A DNA stretch of 64,000 bases from contig VXAU01003163.1 of assembly GCA_013399695.1 (NCBI GenBank), positions 1,838,060 through 1,902,059 of the forward strand, read 5' to 3'. The DNA is from Formicarius rufipectus. Its lineage: Eukaryota; Chordata; Aves; Passeriformes; Formicariidae. Shown piece by piece: positions 1 through 29,600 of this stretch. The notes under the pieces were generated by a model that was not told the DNA's origin, made no database searches, and saw only the letters and a list, made by a program, of their open reading frames with translations. Numbering within the stretch: the stretch's first letter is position 1; each line of letters opens with the position of its first letter. Position numbers and translations under genes: made by a program.

Positions 1-194
1 AGAGAGAGTAATCAGGCATTGGAATGGGCTACCCAGAGAGGTGGTGGATTCACGGTCCCTGGAGGTTTTTAAGATGAGACTGGATGTGGCAGTTAGTGCC
101 ATGGTCTAGTAATCACATTGGTGTTGGATCAAGGGTTGGATTCAATGATCTCAGAGGTCTTGTCCAACCCAGCTGATTTTACGATTCTATAATT
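1..194 (+). mobile_element. CR1 LINE, 3' end fragment
   Basis: Sequence from GCATTGGAATGGGCT through ATGATCTCAGAGGTC and the closing GATTCTATAA matches the 3' UTR of bird CR1, and aligns with the 3' part of the CR1 at 50415-52420. It is 5'-cut by the window edge. Confidence 0.85.
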
Positions 195-553
195 TCTTTA
201 TAATCTCTGATGTGAAAAAGAAAATAATTGAGACAAAAACTAGATAAAAATGTAATGAGAAACTCACTATTAAAAGTGCATGGGCTCAAATGCTAGCCCA
301 GGGCTGCCAACATGGAAAATCTCTACTTAGTAATGCACATAATATCTTTGCCAAGATGAGCTCTGATTTAATTCTGTAATCTTTAATTCTGTCTTCTGAG
401 CTGTTCTGAAATGGCAGTGACTGAGTGACCGCTCATCTTCTATTGTGAAAAATGTTTTTGATTTGAAGCAATTTGGCGCTGCTGAGGAACTAAATATTGG
501 GGGGAAAACTTACTGAATGTATGGGGAACTTTGTGCCTGAAGGGGCTTGGTCG

Positions 554-557
<4 letters not shown>

Positions 558-593
<36 letters not shown>
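558..593. repeat. Poly-T tract
   Basis: Thirty-six uninterrupted T, followed by T/G-rich sequence. No retrocopy could be recognised beside it. Confidence 0.95.
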
Positions 594-594
<1 letters not shown>

Positions 595-2059
595 GTGTTT
601 TGTTTGTTTGGTTTTGTGGTTTTTGTATGTTTCATTTGATTTGGTTTTTTTGTGTGTACGGAGTTTTGTTTACTGTAGGACTTAGAAATGCAATGCAGAC
701 CTGCCAAGTTTCCTGATAAAGAAATGGGAGAATAAGATACTATGTAATGAAAGCTGCACGTGCCTAGTAGCTGTTCGTGATTTTGTCCTGGTTTCTACAT
801 ATCTGCTGATTGTATGAAGGTAGTGGCTGAACTCTAAACCCAAATATTAAACCTCACATGAAGTTTCCTTTTGTATGGTGTCAGAAAGGACACAGCTTTC
901 TCCTCGGACAACAGAAATGGAGCATGTGAATGTTTCTGGATCGTGGTTTACAGCTGTTATGAAGAACACTGACAGTAAACCCTGTATGACATCTTGTGAG
1001 GTTCTGCTTGAGGGCACCTACAGGTGCCTTAGAGGCACTAGAAGTTTCCAGCCACCTTGACACAAACTGCTTTTTGACCTCTAAAAGCTATGTGTTTCGG
1101 CCCATGCAGGAAGTGGACTAATGGTGCCCACTAGACATCCACTCGCCTTCCTGAATTTAATCCTCATGCCGTTAGAGACAAAACCTTATATGTAGGTGTT
1201 AGTACACTGCTACAAACAGATCACTTTGCCATGTGTGATCTAACATGTGATCTCCTCCTCTTCCAGCAGCTAAAAGACTCAAAGAGCCTTTGGAGTATCC
1301 ATTCCTCTTTTTTTTCCCCTAAAACCAGTATTGGTGCCACTTCCTGGCAAAGCTCTCAGTAAAGCACTACCTCAGTTTATAGTCAGGTCATATTTAGAAG
1401 ATGACCTTTATAGTTTGTATTAATTAAAAGGTTAAAAACTAAATTAAATCACTTTGCAGAACAAAAATTTTGTTTATCTTAGATTCTTCTGAAAATGGGT
1501 GCACTCTGCTAAGTATAACTCCATCTTTTGCTCAATAAATCAGCTTTTTTGACCAATGCCTGGAGTGTAATTTTTGGAGATGTAAAGTGTTAATGGAAAA
1601 TGCAAATTATTTTGAGCAAAGAAAGGCAGTCAGGTAGCAAAAGGCTGTACGCCCAAATGACCTCATTCTAGGCTAACAATTCAGGGACATGCAAATTGCT
1701 GAAGAGTTACTGTTTGACAACTTACAGGGCTAGGTAGAGATACTAGAACTCTTCAGTACGTTGAAATGTTCTGTCTTCTCTAACAATAACCAGCGTCAGG
1801 TGCTTTAATTGCAAGAAGCAAGGCCTTGGGAAGTTGTGTGACTCTCCATTTATATAAAAAAAGGTAAATCTGATTATAAGAATAAAATAAAAGAAGCGTC
1901 TTAAATAACAAAGATAGTAGATATTTGTTGTTTAATATTTCCTACGATCCTGAATTTGGTCTGTCTTGGTTTCTTATTTGACATCTGATCTGCAGTTGTT
2001 TATAGGTTCTATTTTCAGGAATACTAATGTTGGCATGTAATTGCAGGTTATGGAACTAC

Positions 2060-2260
2060 TAAACTGCTTTTATTTTGATACAATTTGCAATGCAGCCCTT
2101 TCCACAAATCAGTAAATTATTCTATCCATCCTTTTACAGCCATTACAGATGGTATTGAGTCAAATGAGAAGATTGGCCTAGTGAGACAGCAGATTCATCC
2201 CTCTGGTAATGTCATTCTGACTCAGATGAAAAACTCTAGATTGTTGATTGTAAGATTAAA
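2060..2260 (+). pseudogene. Possible decayed terminal exon of CYP4V2
   Basis: One frame reads IESNEKIGL, then a Q-I-x-P-S pattern and a final MK. This parallels the C-terminus of CYP4V2 as I recall it (IESNQK, GL, PSNGIWIKLK). Just upstream, bases resembling the FAVMEEKTILSC region can be followed only by changing frame. No single frame carries the exon, and the heme-binding Cys exon was not found upstream. CYP4V2 is the upstream same-strand neighbour of KLKB1 in mammals. It could be a decayed duplicate, or chance similarity in AT-rich DNA. Confidence 0.3.
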
Positions 2261-2590
2261 AGATCAAGATTTAATTTTTAGAACTTGTTCCAGCAGCATT
2301 TGATATTTTACTCTGTCCTTTGTCATATATGTAATTATTGCCATACGGTACTTCAGAATATTTTTTTTTTTCTCCCACTACTGCAGCATTCAGGTTCATG
2401 AAGTTATTGTAGCATCCTCATTCAGATGGAAGGGTGTCCACAAAGCCATATCAAAATGACAACTTGTGCTGATCCTGCCATTACGGATGCCTGCCTTCCC
2501 TCATTTCCTCTGAGATGTTTCTCCTCTTGTTTCACATCATGACAATGATGTTATCACAGAAAGTAGATCCTCTTTCCTGTTGAAGCTGGT

Positions 2591-2641
2591 GTTTTGTTTG
2601 TTTGTTTGTTTGTTTGTTTTGTTTTGTTTGTTTGTTTGTTG
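2591..2641. repeat. (TTTG)n microsatellite
   Basis: Repeated GTTT/TTTG units with a slip to GTTTT in the middle. Confidence 0.95.
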
Positions 2642-5600
2642 TTTTTAATAGGATTGCTGTAAGAAGTGTGGGATTTTGATTTTCCAGGCAGAATTAGACT
2701 TAAATCAAGCTACAGTCCAGTCATTTATTTCCTGAAGTGATTATTCCTCACCTGCCACCTTTGCAGATGAATGAGCTTGTGCATGGATCACCATGCAAAT
2801 CAGCAAAAAACAGTATTAAGCGAGTAGGCAGTTGCTCTGGCAAGGAGTTGTCATCTTAAAGTACTTTCTTTGGCTGAAGCAGGTTTTGTGTTTTTTAAAT
2901 ACCAAATCTAAAAGAAACAAACAGAAGCCATCACTCCATGTTAAATCAGCTGATTCAATTAAATTTTGTACTTGTATAATTAGAAATGTTTCCATTTTAT
3001 AAAAATGTTTTGATGAACTCTTCTTTTATCTCTGCTGTCTGAATTACTGAACCCTAATTACAGTATCCTCATTTAGTTACCAGAATATTGTCGATAGTTA
3101 AATGAATACAATGAGGGAATTAAAACCAGCAGTAATCTTCTTTGTGGAGCCCTTATGAGCTTAAGGAGCATTAGATGGTTTTGACATTCTGTGCACTTTG
3201 AATTTCTAGCTCTTTGAGTTTAAATCATGTAATCTCTTTGGATTTCAACAAGGCTCAGTAAACTTAGTCCAGCTGATAATTTCGCTCAGCATATTTTGTA
3301 GTTGGTCCTATAACAAATATGTCCTATAATAAAGAATAACTCATTCATCAGTGTAGAGTTCATAACACATCCTTTTCTTTGTACAGAAGTGCAACTTTGT
3401 TGATTTGAGCATCAGTACAGTGATGTAAATGGGATGAGCAATGAAAAGTGAAGAAATCAACTCATTGGAGAAAAGTCCTAGTCCCTTGGTGCCACCAAGT
3501 GAAAGGAACACCCACCCACACACAACAGCAAAATAATGATTTTAATTGAATACTAGTACAGGTTGAGCAACACAGAAAATTATAAGTTCATCTCGTTTAT
3601 AAATATTCAGATAAGTGGTAGGTTTTGTGATTACTTTCAGGATGATGAAAACTTTGCAATTTGAAGTAAAGGTGAAAATTTTTCCAGGGGTGTAGAAGAT
3701 TATTTTATGAATGAGAAAGGAGCAATTCAGTAGTTTTACTGTGGTTACATAGGAAGGCATCGGTGGTGTTAACTGGCAATAGTGTGGTGTACTTTTCCAG
3801 AGCTGTGCTCCCATAATACCTGTACATGCTGTGGCCGATATAAGAATCTCCTTTTCTGAGCTAAAGGTCAGAGCTGTACAGACATCTTGATCTCAAAACA
3901 CTTCATGTTACAGGAATAAACTATCAATGTGTTTTTCAGTAAAGCCTTCTAGCACTCTCAATGTTGCACACTTAACACTAAACAGAGTACATATAAAAGA
4001 AAGGTGCTATACTGAAAACATTTGAGTCTTCTCATACAAGCCTGTTAGGACAAAGCAAATTGATACACTGGAGAGTATGAAGACTTTATTTGAGACAGTT
4101 CTTCCTGTGTAAGGAAGAGTTGGAGACTTTGCTGGTGCATAAATCATGAAGTAATTTCCATCATTGGGATGCTCAAAAGGGTCATAGTTGGGTGAAGCGT
4201 TTTGATCTTGATATTTTTTGAGTTGAGTATATATCTGTACCTGTATATATCTATCTTTCCAGCATATTCAGTTTAAAAGAAAAGGGGGGAAAAAGAGTGG
4301 GGAGGAGGGAAGTGTCATTCCGTGGGCAATTTAATTTTGAAACAAAAGACCCCCTTTTTTTTAGATTTGAAAGATTTTTTTATTTTGTTTTGTTTGAAAT
4401 TTATTTGGCTTTGGTTACACAGGTTAAAAGAATTGTAGAAATCAAAACAAGTGATCTAGATCAGCTATGAATTAGGTTTGATATTTTCTTGTGATATGTG
4501 CATTTTATATATCTCCAAACAGGTTTGTGTTTTTTCTCCTTTCTGGCAAAACAAAGACACTCTTAGTTGAATCTGGCAACAAAATAGGAGTATATAAAGG
4601 CCCACAGCAAGGGTACTTGGAAGTTGTAGACAGGATAATTTCTACAGAGAATTGAAAAGGAGGAATAAGAACTTGAAATGATGTTAAGAGCACAGAATAC
4701 ATACTTTAAGTATATAGCTGTCTCTATTTGTCAGAGAAGTACCTCAGGAAAATCATCTTAATAAGAAAAGATAGGCGATGATTCTGACCTCAGCTGCTGT
4801 GGTTTCTTAGTGATGTTGTTTACTTGGATCTGAGCCATTAATCTGAATGATTTCATGTGAATTCCACCCCCACCAGCTCTGGATTTGTTCTTGAGATGGG
4901 TCTTGGTCCCTGTTTATGCGGGTCCCTGTGCTAGCAGCAGACACTCTGGCTGTCCTGAATTGGAGATTTGCCTTTTATTTTAAAATGTCAGGAAAGGAGT
5001 GGATGCTCAGCTGCCGTAAACCTGAACATCTATTTCAGTGTGATGTGGATGACGGATATTCTGAAAATGAGTCCCAAGGTCAGTAACTATTGACAGAAAG
5101 AGTACCCATTCAAAGTAAATATTAAAGATAAGTTAGCACTGCAGGCACAGTAATATTTAACACAGTGTTGACTTCGTTTTTTAGTAGTGCATAAACCTTA
5201 CCCATGCATCCAGACCTACTGTATGTTCAGGTATGTAATTGTTATTGCAACTGGTATTCAGTGAAAGGTTTTCATTGCAACAAAACAGTGTATGTTGAAA
5301 TATTTATGACTTGTGTCATGTGGTTAATTTATTTTATTATTTTACAGCTTAAGTTGTTGTATGCAAAAAAAAAAAAAAAAGGTTTAGAATTCATACAGGA
5401 TATACCAGAAGAAGTGAGTGTGAGTCATTTGTTTGCTATGTGGATAATAGTATCTACTAAACTATTAGGAGAGGCCGGATTAGTAATATCATTTAAATGA
5501 AATATTGTTCCCAGTCTAAGCAAGAATAAATATGCTGCTGTTAAAAGAAGCAGAAATTCTTGAAGTGCTTGTAAGCTTTATTGCTTCTTAGAACTGTAAG

Positions 5601-5809
5601 TAAAGGAATAACTCTTGTTAGTCTTTCATGCTAGTTTATATATGCCAAAACTGGATATCACAGCTGGTTTTTGTAACTTTCAGTGTAATTTTGAATTAAT
5701 GGTGAAACAGTACAAGTGTGTATCAGTGTTATGCTTTGTGATGCCTTATAAAACTAATTATACACCCTTTATTAAACATATCCTAAAGAATGATTTTGTG
5801 GTTTTTAGG

Positions 5810-22781
<16,972 letters not shown>

Positions 22782-22928
22782 CTCACTCAAAGTGATGGAA
22801 GAACAACCCTAAGAGCAACATGATGAAGTGTATTAGTGTTTTTCAAATTGTGCTTCTTATTAGCCTGGAGTGTAGAAGACTTCCTTAAAAAGCAGAAAAT
22901 CTGGAATGAATGAATTTTCCTATTACTA

Positions 22929-22947
22929 AATAAAGAGCAGAAATAAA
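22929..22947 (+). terminator. KLKB1 polyadenylation signals
   Basis: Two AATAAA hexamers at 22929-22934 and 22942-22947, about 150 bases after the KLKB1 stop codon. They imply a short 3' UTR. The cleavage site itself is inferred, not seen. Confidence 0.7.
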
Positions 22948-25900
22948 AACAAACCCGGTGGTTACTGATTCATCAGAAAAAAATACGGCTGAACCATGGA
23001 TTTCTTCTGTTCTTGCTAGCTTAACAGGGAAGTGCATGAGGTTATGGGACATATATGGACCTGAGAACTGAGAACTACTAACTTAAGAGGTTTGTACACA
23101 CTAATGGAGATTTCTCTCCCTTGTCTGAATGCGGTTAAAATGGGTGAACCACTTACAAAACTTACTAAGGAGCTGGGGGAAGGAAAACTGAGACAGAGAG
23201 ACGCCTATAAGGTTGCATAAACCTTGTTTCCTTAGGAAATTAGCCAAAAAAGTGGCAGTATTAACCAAGAAAACAAACCCAGAAGTCTTGGCAAACTCTT
23301 TGTAAATATGGTAACAGTTCTGTGTGAGTCAGCAGCCAGGCAGAAGAAACAACCACAGACCCACGGATGAAATACAAAAAGTAAACTTATTCCCGTTGCC
23401 TCACTATCCAGAGGATCCCCAAAACGGCACCCGAGCAGAGGTACACGGTGGCCACAGACATTGTTAAGCTGGTTCATGCTACAAGATTCCTATTGTGCTG
23501 TTTCCAGCGGGCTCCCAAGGGTTTGTGCATGTGTGGTTTGCCATCATGGTGTGATCTTCACTGTGCTGTGATCTTCCCCGGACCAAGGCAGGGAGCTCAA
23601 GCATGTCCCTTAGGGTCCCTCCAAGTCTCCCTATGTTATCTATACACAGATGTTCTCAAGGCACACAGAAGGTAAACAACAGTAGGCAAAACATAAATGT
23701 TTTTCTACATTGCTACTCTCCAGAATTTTAACATTTCCAGCTGAAAGGTCACTTGAGCATATTTACAATCCTCCTGACCAATCTTCTGCTTTTAACCCAT
23801 TCCTCCCAATATACTCCTTCACTTACATTATTCTAATTTCTGTGGAAAGTTTTGTTTTGGGTCTCCTTCTCTTGAGGTAGAATACCCAGTAAATCAATAA
23901 AAAATCCCCCCCTTTAAGGAGATCATGTCCTTATTATTCATCACAATACATTTTTATTTTTCCAAATCCCTAGCTCTCCTTGTGTAAAGAGACAACTTTA
24001 TCATTTTCCTATTTCTCCATTTTTTCCCTTTTATCATTTCTTGTTACTCCATGTCAGGTAGCAAATAGGTTTCATGGCTAAAATTAACACTACTGTGAAA
24101 GATAGCAGTCAAAATTAATTACTTTTTCTTAGTAAGAGGCAACATCAGAAAGGAGAGCAGAGAACATAGCATTGTCTTTGCCAAACTTTATAAACTTGTT
24201 TCCTAATAATCTACATTACCTTAATTGCTGAAAATATGTTCCAGAGTGCTATTCATAGTTACCAGATACCATACTGAGAGGCAAACAGCAGGAGTGGCTC
24301 TGCAAGTAAATGAGGTCATGAAAAGTAGAAATTTAGCATCCAAATGTGTGGGAGAAAACAATCAAGCTGCTGAAAATTACTTTTACATTTAATTTTTTAT
24401 GCTTTATTTACAAATAATACTAAGCAAAAAAAATGTAATTCCACAACTACAAGCTTATACTCTGTGCCTGAGAGTCCAAAGAGGTCTTGGAATCAGAGTG
24501 CTTCTCAGGGTAGTGTTAAGTGCTAAGCTGACTGCAGCCAGCAAACCAGAAATCCCAAAGCTGTATTCAAAGGCTTGGGGGAGTTATTTAGTTTGTTTGT
24601 TTATTTTTAAAGAATTGAATTCAAAGAAAGGGTTACAAGAGTCCAAACTTAAAAGGAGGGAAGAGAAGTGGGAATGATGTTGCTGCAGGCACATCTGGGG
24701 AAAGAAGGTGCTGCCTTGCCTCTGCCCTGCAGGAGACTCCTGGTGACAGGCGCTTGTATTGCTGGGGTTCCACAGTTCTCAAGGGCTCATGCTCCGGGTG
24801 TTCCTATGCAAGATGCAGATGTTCAGAGTACCAACAGGCAAAGTTTGGCATGTGTTGGAGGAGTTGGATCACGGGTGAAAGGGAAGGCATATCACTGTAC
24901 TGGGATTTTTGCCAACACTGCAGAAACAGAACCGGAGATAAAGGTGGGGGCTGATGTCCTTTTCATGCTCTGTTTAATCCACAGGCAGTTTAAAATATCT
25001 GCAAACCTCAGACATGCAGTCAGAAACCTAGAGACTTAAATAAGGGACTGAGAGAGAGGAGAAAAAAAACAGAAAACAGGCATTCAAGTATAGTTCTATC
25101 CTCATGGGGAAGGAATGAAGACAGCTGGAAAAGAGTTGCTGAAGGAAAAAAGGAATTGCATCAGTAGGAAAACAGGCTGAAACTCTCTGAAGAAGAATCA
25201 TCAGGAGACCATCTGAAATACTTGTCAGCCAATACTCAAGCTATGTATTTGCTAAAGAGCATTTGCAATGTCAATCTGATAACTTTCAATATTTTGTCAT
25301 AATAATGCTGTCATCAGCTTCTTTTTCAAATGCAAAAAAAAAAAAAAAAGTTTTTCTATTTTTTTCTGTGTTTTGTTTGTTTGTTTGTTTTCTGTGCCAA
25401 CTTTCCAGGTTGTAACTATTGGAGTAACAAAGAGGAATGGCAGCTCAGCTCTGTAGACCTGTGGAGCTCCCTGTTTTGTTCCTCAGAGATATACCAGGTG
25501 ATGGCAATGTGCTAAAGGAAACTTAACTGTTTCTGTGGAAAGGATAAGGGATCTCAGTGACTGCATACATCCTTCTTGAGCATCTGTTGACCAGATAAAA
25601 TTTCTTATTCCATGTATTTTCACCTAGAGCAGGTATTCTTCAATGACATTTTGCATTAGTTTTCTGTCCATCTGTAAAAAATTCCTGACAGCTAAAAGTG
25701 AGTACCAGAATAGAGACATGGAGAAAGCAGGAGTTCCTGGTGCCTATATGAAGTCCTTTTGACTTTATTTAAGATGAACTACATGAAGGAATGTCTGACC
25801 TTTCTGTGGATTTATAAACCAACATAATATGCAATTCATTGAGACCTTAAGACTCATAGATAGAAATGCATTGGTGTTATTAAGTGTTATGTTGCTTGGG

Positions 25901-27174
25901 CTTTCTGGTATCAATAGATAACTTGCTCTAAATGAGAGGCTGTTTATGACCTTTATTTATTCTCCCTTGTCCTCTATCTCTCTGGGGAAAAATACTTTTT
26001 AAAAAGCCAACAACCACAAAACCTATCTCAATCTCATTAAAGAAACACCTAGCCTTATACTTTACATCTACTTCCATTTATGTTGGGACAGAAGATAAAC
26101 ATCAGTGCTTCAGTTGTTATTTTGATTTTCTGGTGCTGCTGAAGGTCAATAAAGTTCATAATTTTACTTACACTAGATAGGCAGAAATCTTGTAAGGGGA
26201 AAGCACCACTATTGATGTAGAGAATGGCAGCATTATTCTGTACTGATTCTTTGTGCAAATAAGATCCCTCATCCTAGAAATTTACAGTCATGTTCAGGCA
26301 CAAATAAAACACTTTGTATGTGCTGTGAGAGTCTGGATAACAATTAGTCCATCATGAAGCAGGACATACTGTGTTGCTGCTCAAGTGGACTCAGTTTGAC
26401 TCTGTGGTCATTTTAATAGAACTGTAAACCAAAGAAAACCAGTTTCCCCTTAAATTGGTAATGCAGTGCTTCCTACCACTGCTGGTGGTATGAGGCTGAA
26501 TTATGTAATCATGAAAGTGACCTGAGCTGTGAATGAGAAGGCATGAGGCATCTCATTACATCTTGCTGGGAGAATTAAAATTTCTTACAGTGAAGATGTA
26601 CAGAGATCACCAAGTATTCCCACTAGGAACTGGAGGAGAAGAAAACAATTTGGCATAAAATTTTTAGGGTAAGTTTTTTTTTTCTGTGAAAAATTATTAT
26701 TCTGCTGTGATGAAAACTGCATCTCAGACACTGAAAAATAAGAAATTGAATGGAATTAAAATAATTCATGGTGACAGTCCTCATAGTAGAAGAACTGTGA
26801 ATTCTTATTCTCTGCCTAATTTCCAGTATGTACAGAGATTCTTTGAAAAAAGTATTACTAGGTAATTTTTAAAAATTAAATATCTGCATTATAATTCATT
26901 GAAATTACATTTCCACTTCAAATAGATGGCAACATTACTTTGCCTTTGAACAATAATAGCAGATATAAAATACTACATATTTACAGTGAAGCATTTCCTG
27001 ATGTAGTAAATTCATTGTTTTTCCTGTAGTCTCTGTGATGTAAATCACATTATAGATATGTATGGATGTGTTAGAATTACTGTGGAATATTGTATCTTAC
27101 AAGAAATTTTCCCATGACTTATGCAGCAGAAATGTAAAACAGTTGTTTTGCATCTTTTTACTGTTTCTTAATTT

Positions 27175-27345
27175 TCATAGGATCATAGAAAAGAGATCTT
27201 GTGAAGATGTTTAGAAATTAACTAGTGTACCATCCTGCCCCTGTGCACAGTCAAGAATGTCTGCATCATTCATGATGACAGTTTCTCTAGTCTCTAGGAA
27301 CAGAGGTTCTACAGTTGCCATATACAAGCTATTCCAGTGCTCAAA
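27175..27345 (-). mobile_element. Degenerate CR1 remnant
   Basis: ATAGGATCATAGAA followed by a weakly preserved stretch ending in TATTCCAGTGCTC resembles the reverse complement of CR1 3' sequence. Heavily diverged. Confidence 0.45.
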
Positions 27346-28837
27346 GATCTTTATTGCCAAATTTTTTTCCTTATCACTGGCTTAAAGAATTTTTCCTGCA
27401 GAGTAGTTTTACTATTTCTGTTGCAACTTGCCATGAAAATGGAAAATAGGGAAGGGATGGAAGAAGAGATCTTTCCAGACAATGCTAGTATAGATAAAAC
27501 AAAGAATGGGTCCATTAATGAAAGTGCTTTCAGGTAAGGCAAAATAAATAGGTGCACACCCAGTATCGGGTTCTTGCAAACTTCTAACAGTAATTAATTA
27601 TCATATCTAATGGATACATCCAGCTTGAGAATCATCCGCCCCCAGAACCTCCCTGGGTTTGCCCTTTGGAGCTTCGTGCTATCTTGCTTTGACTGCAATG
27701 TATCTTCCAGGTGACTGTGTCCCAAATAAGATATCCTCACTAAAATATTTTTCCTTTAAATGAACGTTAAACAGAATTTCACAAAATTTGTCACAAACCA
27801 TGAGAAAGACATTTAGAAACTGTCACATACTGTCTTAAGTATAAGAAACTATACAGCTATATTAGAATCTGCAACTATATATAAAAAAAATCTTAGGCTG
27901 GGGTTTCTTTGCCCCCCCCTTTTTTTTTAAAAATATTTATTTTGTTTAATTTTCTATAGTTCTTGATACTCTTTTCCCATCACAATGTGATGTTATCCAA
28001 TGTTGAGTCAGTTCCCACATTATTGTTGACAGATTATTTTTAAAGGTTAGAAAAGTGTGGGTTGAGAATAACAGTGGTAGAGGAAGAGGACTATAAGCAC
28101 AGAGCAGGCAAGCAGAGTTTAAAGGGAGCTAATAGAAACTAAAGTGAAGTTAAGCAAGTTGGAACAAACAAAACAAGAATCAGTGCAAGCTGAAGAAAGA
28201 CCAGCCTAAGCAATAGATACTCACCTGGGCATCTGGAACTGAAAACATAATGGAACACCTAGAGATCCTCTATGGTCCACAGAACCATACCCCAGGACTG
28301 GAAAATTAATGGGTTATGGTGCAGGAAGTTTTTCTATGCTAGGAAGTTGTAGAGCTGCCTGAAATTCAGGCTGCCCTAACATGACTTTCCTGTGCTCAGA
28401 TCTGAGCTTACTTCCACACAACTCTGTATAATTTGCTGCTCTATGTTGATGCATCATATTGAATTGTCAGCCTCATATCTGTACTTCCATTCTTATTTCC
28501 GGTGACTGTATCATCCGGTAGATATTTTTTTCTCCCAATAACCTCTTTGCTAATTTTTGTGCCCAAAAGTAATGTACAATAATTTGAAGAATGGAATGAT
28601 TTTAATTATTGTGGGATGATGAATGGAGTTAAACATAGAGGGGATTCAGAATTTTAGGGTAAAAAGCGGCTGCAACTCCCTGCATGGACTGAGGATCAAC
28701 ATGCTCCCGTGTAGAATGATAAACATCTGCTCAAAGAAACAGAAGAGAGTGTGGAACACAGTGGAGTCTATGTGGTTCCCCTCCATTCTATTCCAGCAGA
28801 ATAGAAGGACATTGTGGTACCGAGACCATACAGCACC

Positions 28838-29600
28838 TGTCTGATATGGGAGAATCAAGATGTTCTGCTGCTGAAGTTAACAACCATGTTGAACACCTTC
28901 CTCAAGTGCCAAGCCACAACCACCAGCCCTCTTCCATTAGGTACACCAATCAGAAATTAAGGGGATTTATGACTAAATCCACTCAAACTCCACCTAAAGA
29001 AAATAGCATAAAAGTAAGTTGGGGATAAGGGTAAAGTGAGAGAAGATCTCTAATGAAACTGCTGGGATCAGTTGATGGGCTGAGCCCATCTTCTCCCCAA
29101 CCAGATGGAAGCCTTGGGTGAGAAATACACTCTATGCATGTCAAGTGCTGCTTTTAAGACCAGAGCTTTTGCTTAACTCATAGCATATTAGTAGATTGCT
29201 TCATATCCGAGCTTGTGCTTGCTTAATATATATATCAGGAGATTAATTTAAAACATATTTTTGCAGTAGACACTCACTGACAACCTTTGAACAATTTGTA
29301 TTAATAAAGAATGTTATTCTGTAAACTGCTAAAGTGAGTCCTTGCAGTTGCTGCCAGTGGAAAACCTTGGCAGGGCCTGCTGAGGGGTCTTAGCTCTGTT
29401 AAGTCCCTCCTAACAAGGGTGGTTGAGGTGCCCTCTGACCTTGCAAATCTGTTGGTGAGGTCACATTACAAGATGCTGACGGACTGTCCAACACCAGGGT
29501 CTCAACTTTCCTGGGGCTACCAACAGGCAAAAAGAAGATCTGAAGAAATCTCTGTTCCGGTGTATTCATGGGTGATAGAGCCTCTCTGAAATTACCGCAT
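28838..29600 (+). mobile_element. Possible ERV LTR, unclassified
   Basis: Begins TGTCTGATATGGG. A CCAATCAG element lies near 28947, a CATAAAAG TATA-like box near 29007, and AATAAA near 29302, spaced as in an LTR promoter and poly(A) signal. No target duplication was found and the 3' border is unclear. I could not match it to a named family. Confidence 0.35.

Larger units (their letters stand above)
195..5808. other. Upstream flank of KLKB1, no intact gene seen
   Basis: AT-rich non-coding DNA between the CR1 tail and the first KLKB1 coding exon. It holds a poly-T tract (558-593), a TTTG repeat (2591-2641), a possible decayed CYP4V2 exon (2060-2260) and an exon-like segment (4992-5078). The KLKB1 promoter and non-coding first exon should lie here, but I cannot place them. 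Confidence 0.6.

Noticed and set aside
558..1063. Poly-T followed by open frames, possibly a minus-strand processed retrocopy
   Set aside because: No recognisable coding sequence, and the tract is followed by T/G-rich simple sequence.
24399..25039. Two adjacent plus-strand open frames of 92 and 123 codons
   Set aside because: No known domain, no splice-site support, and no second feature to indicate coding; treated as chance.
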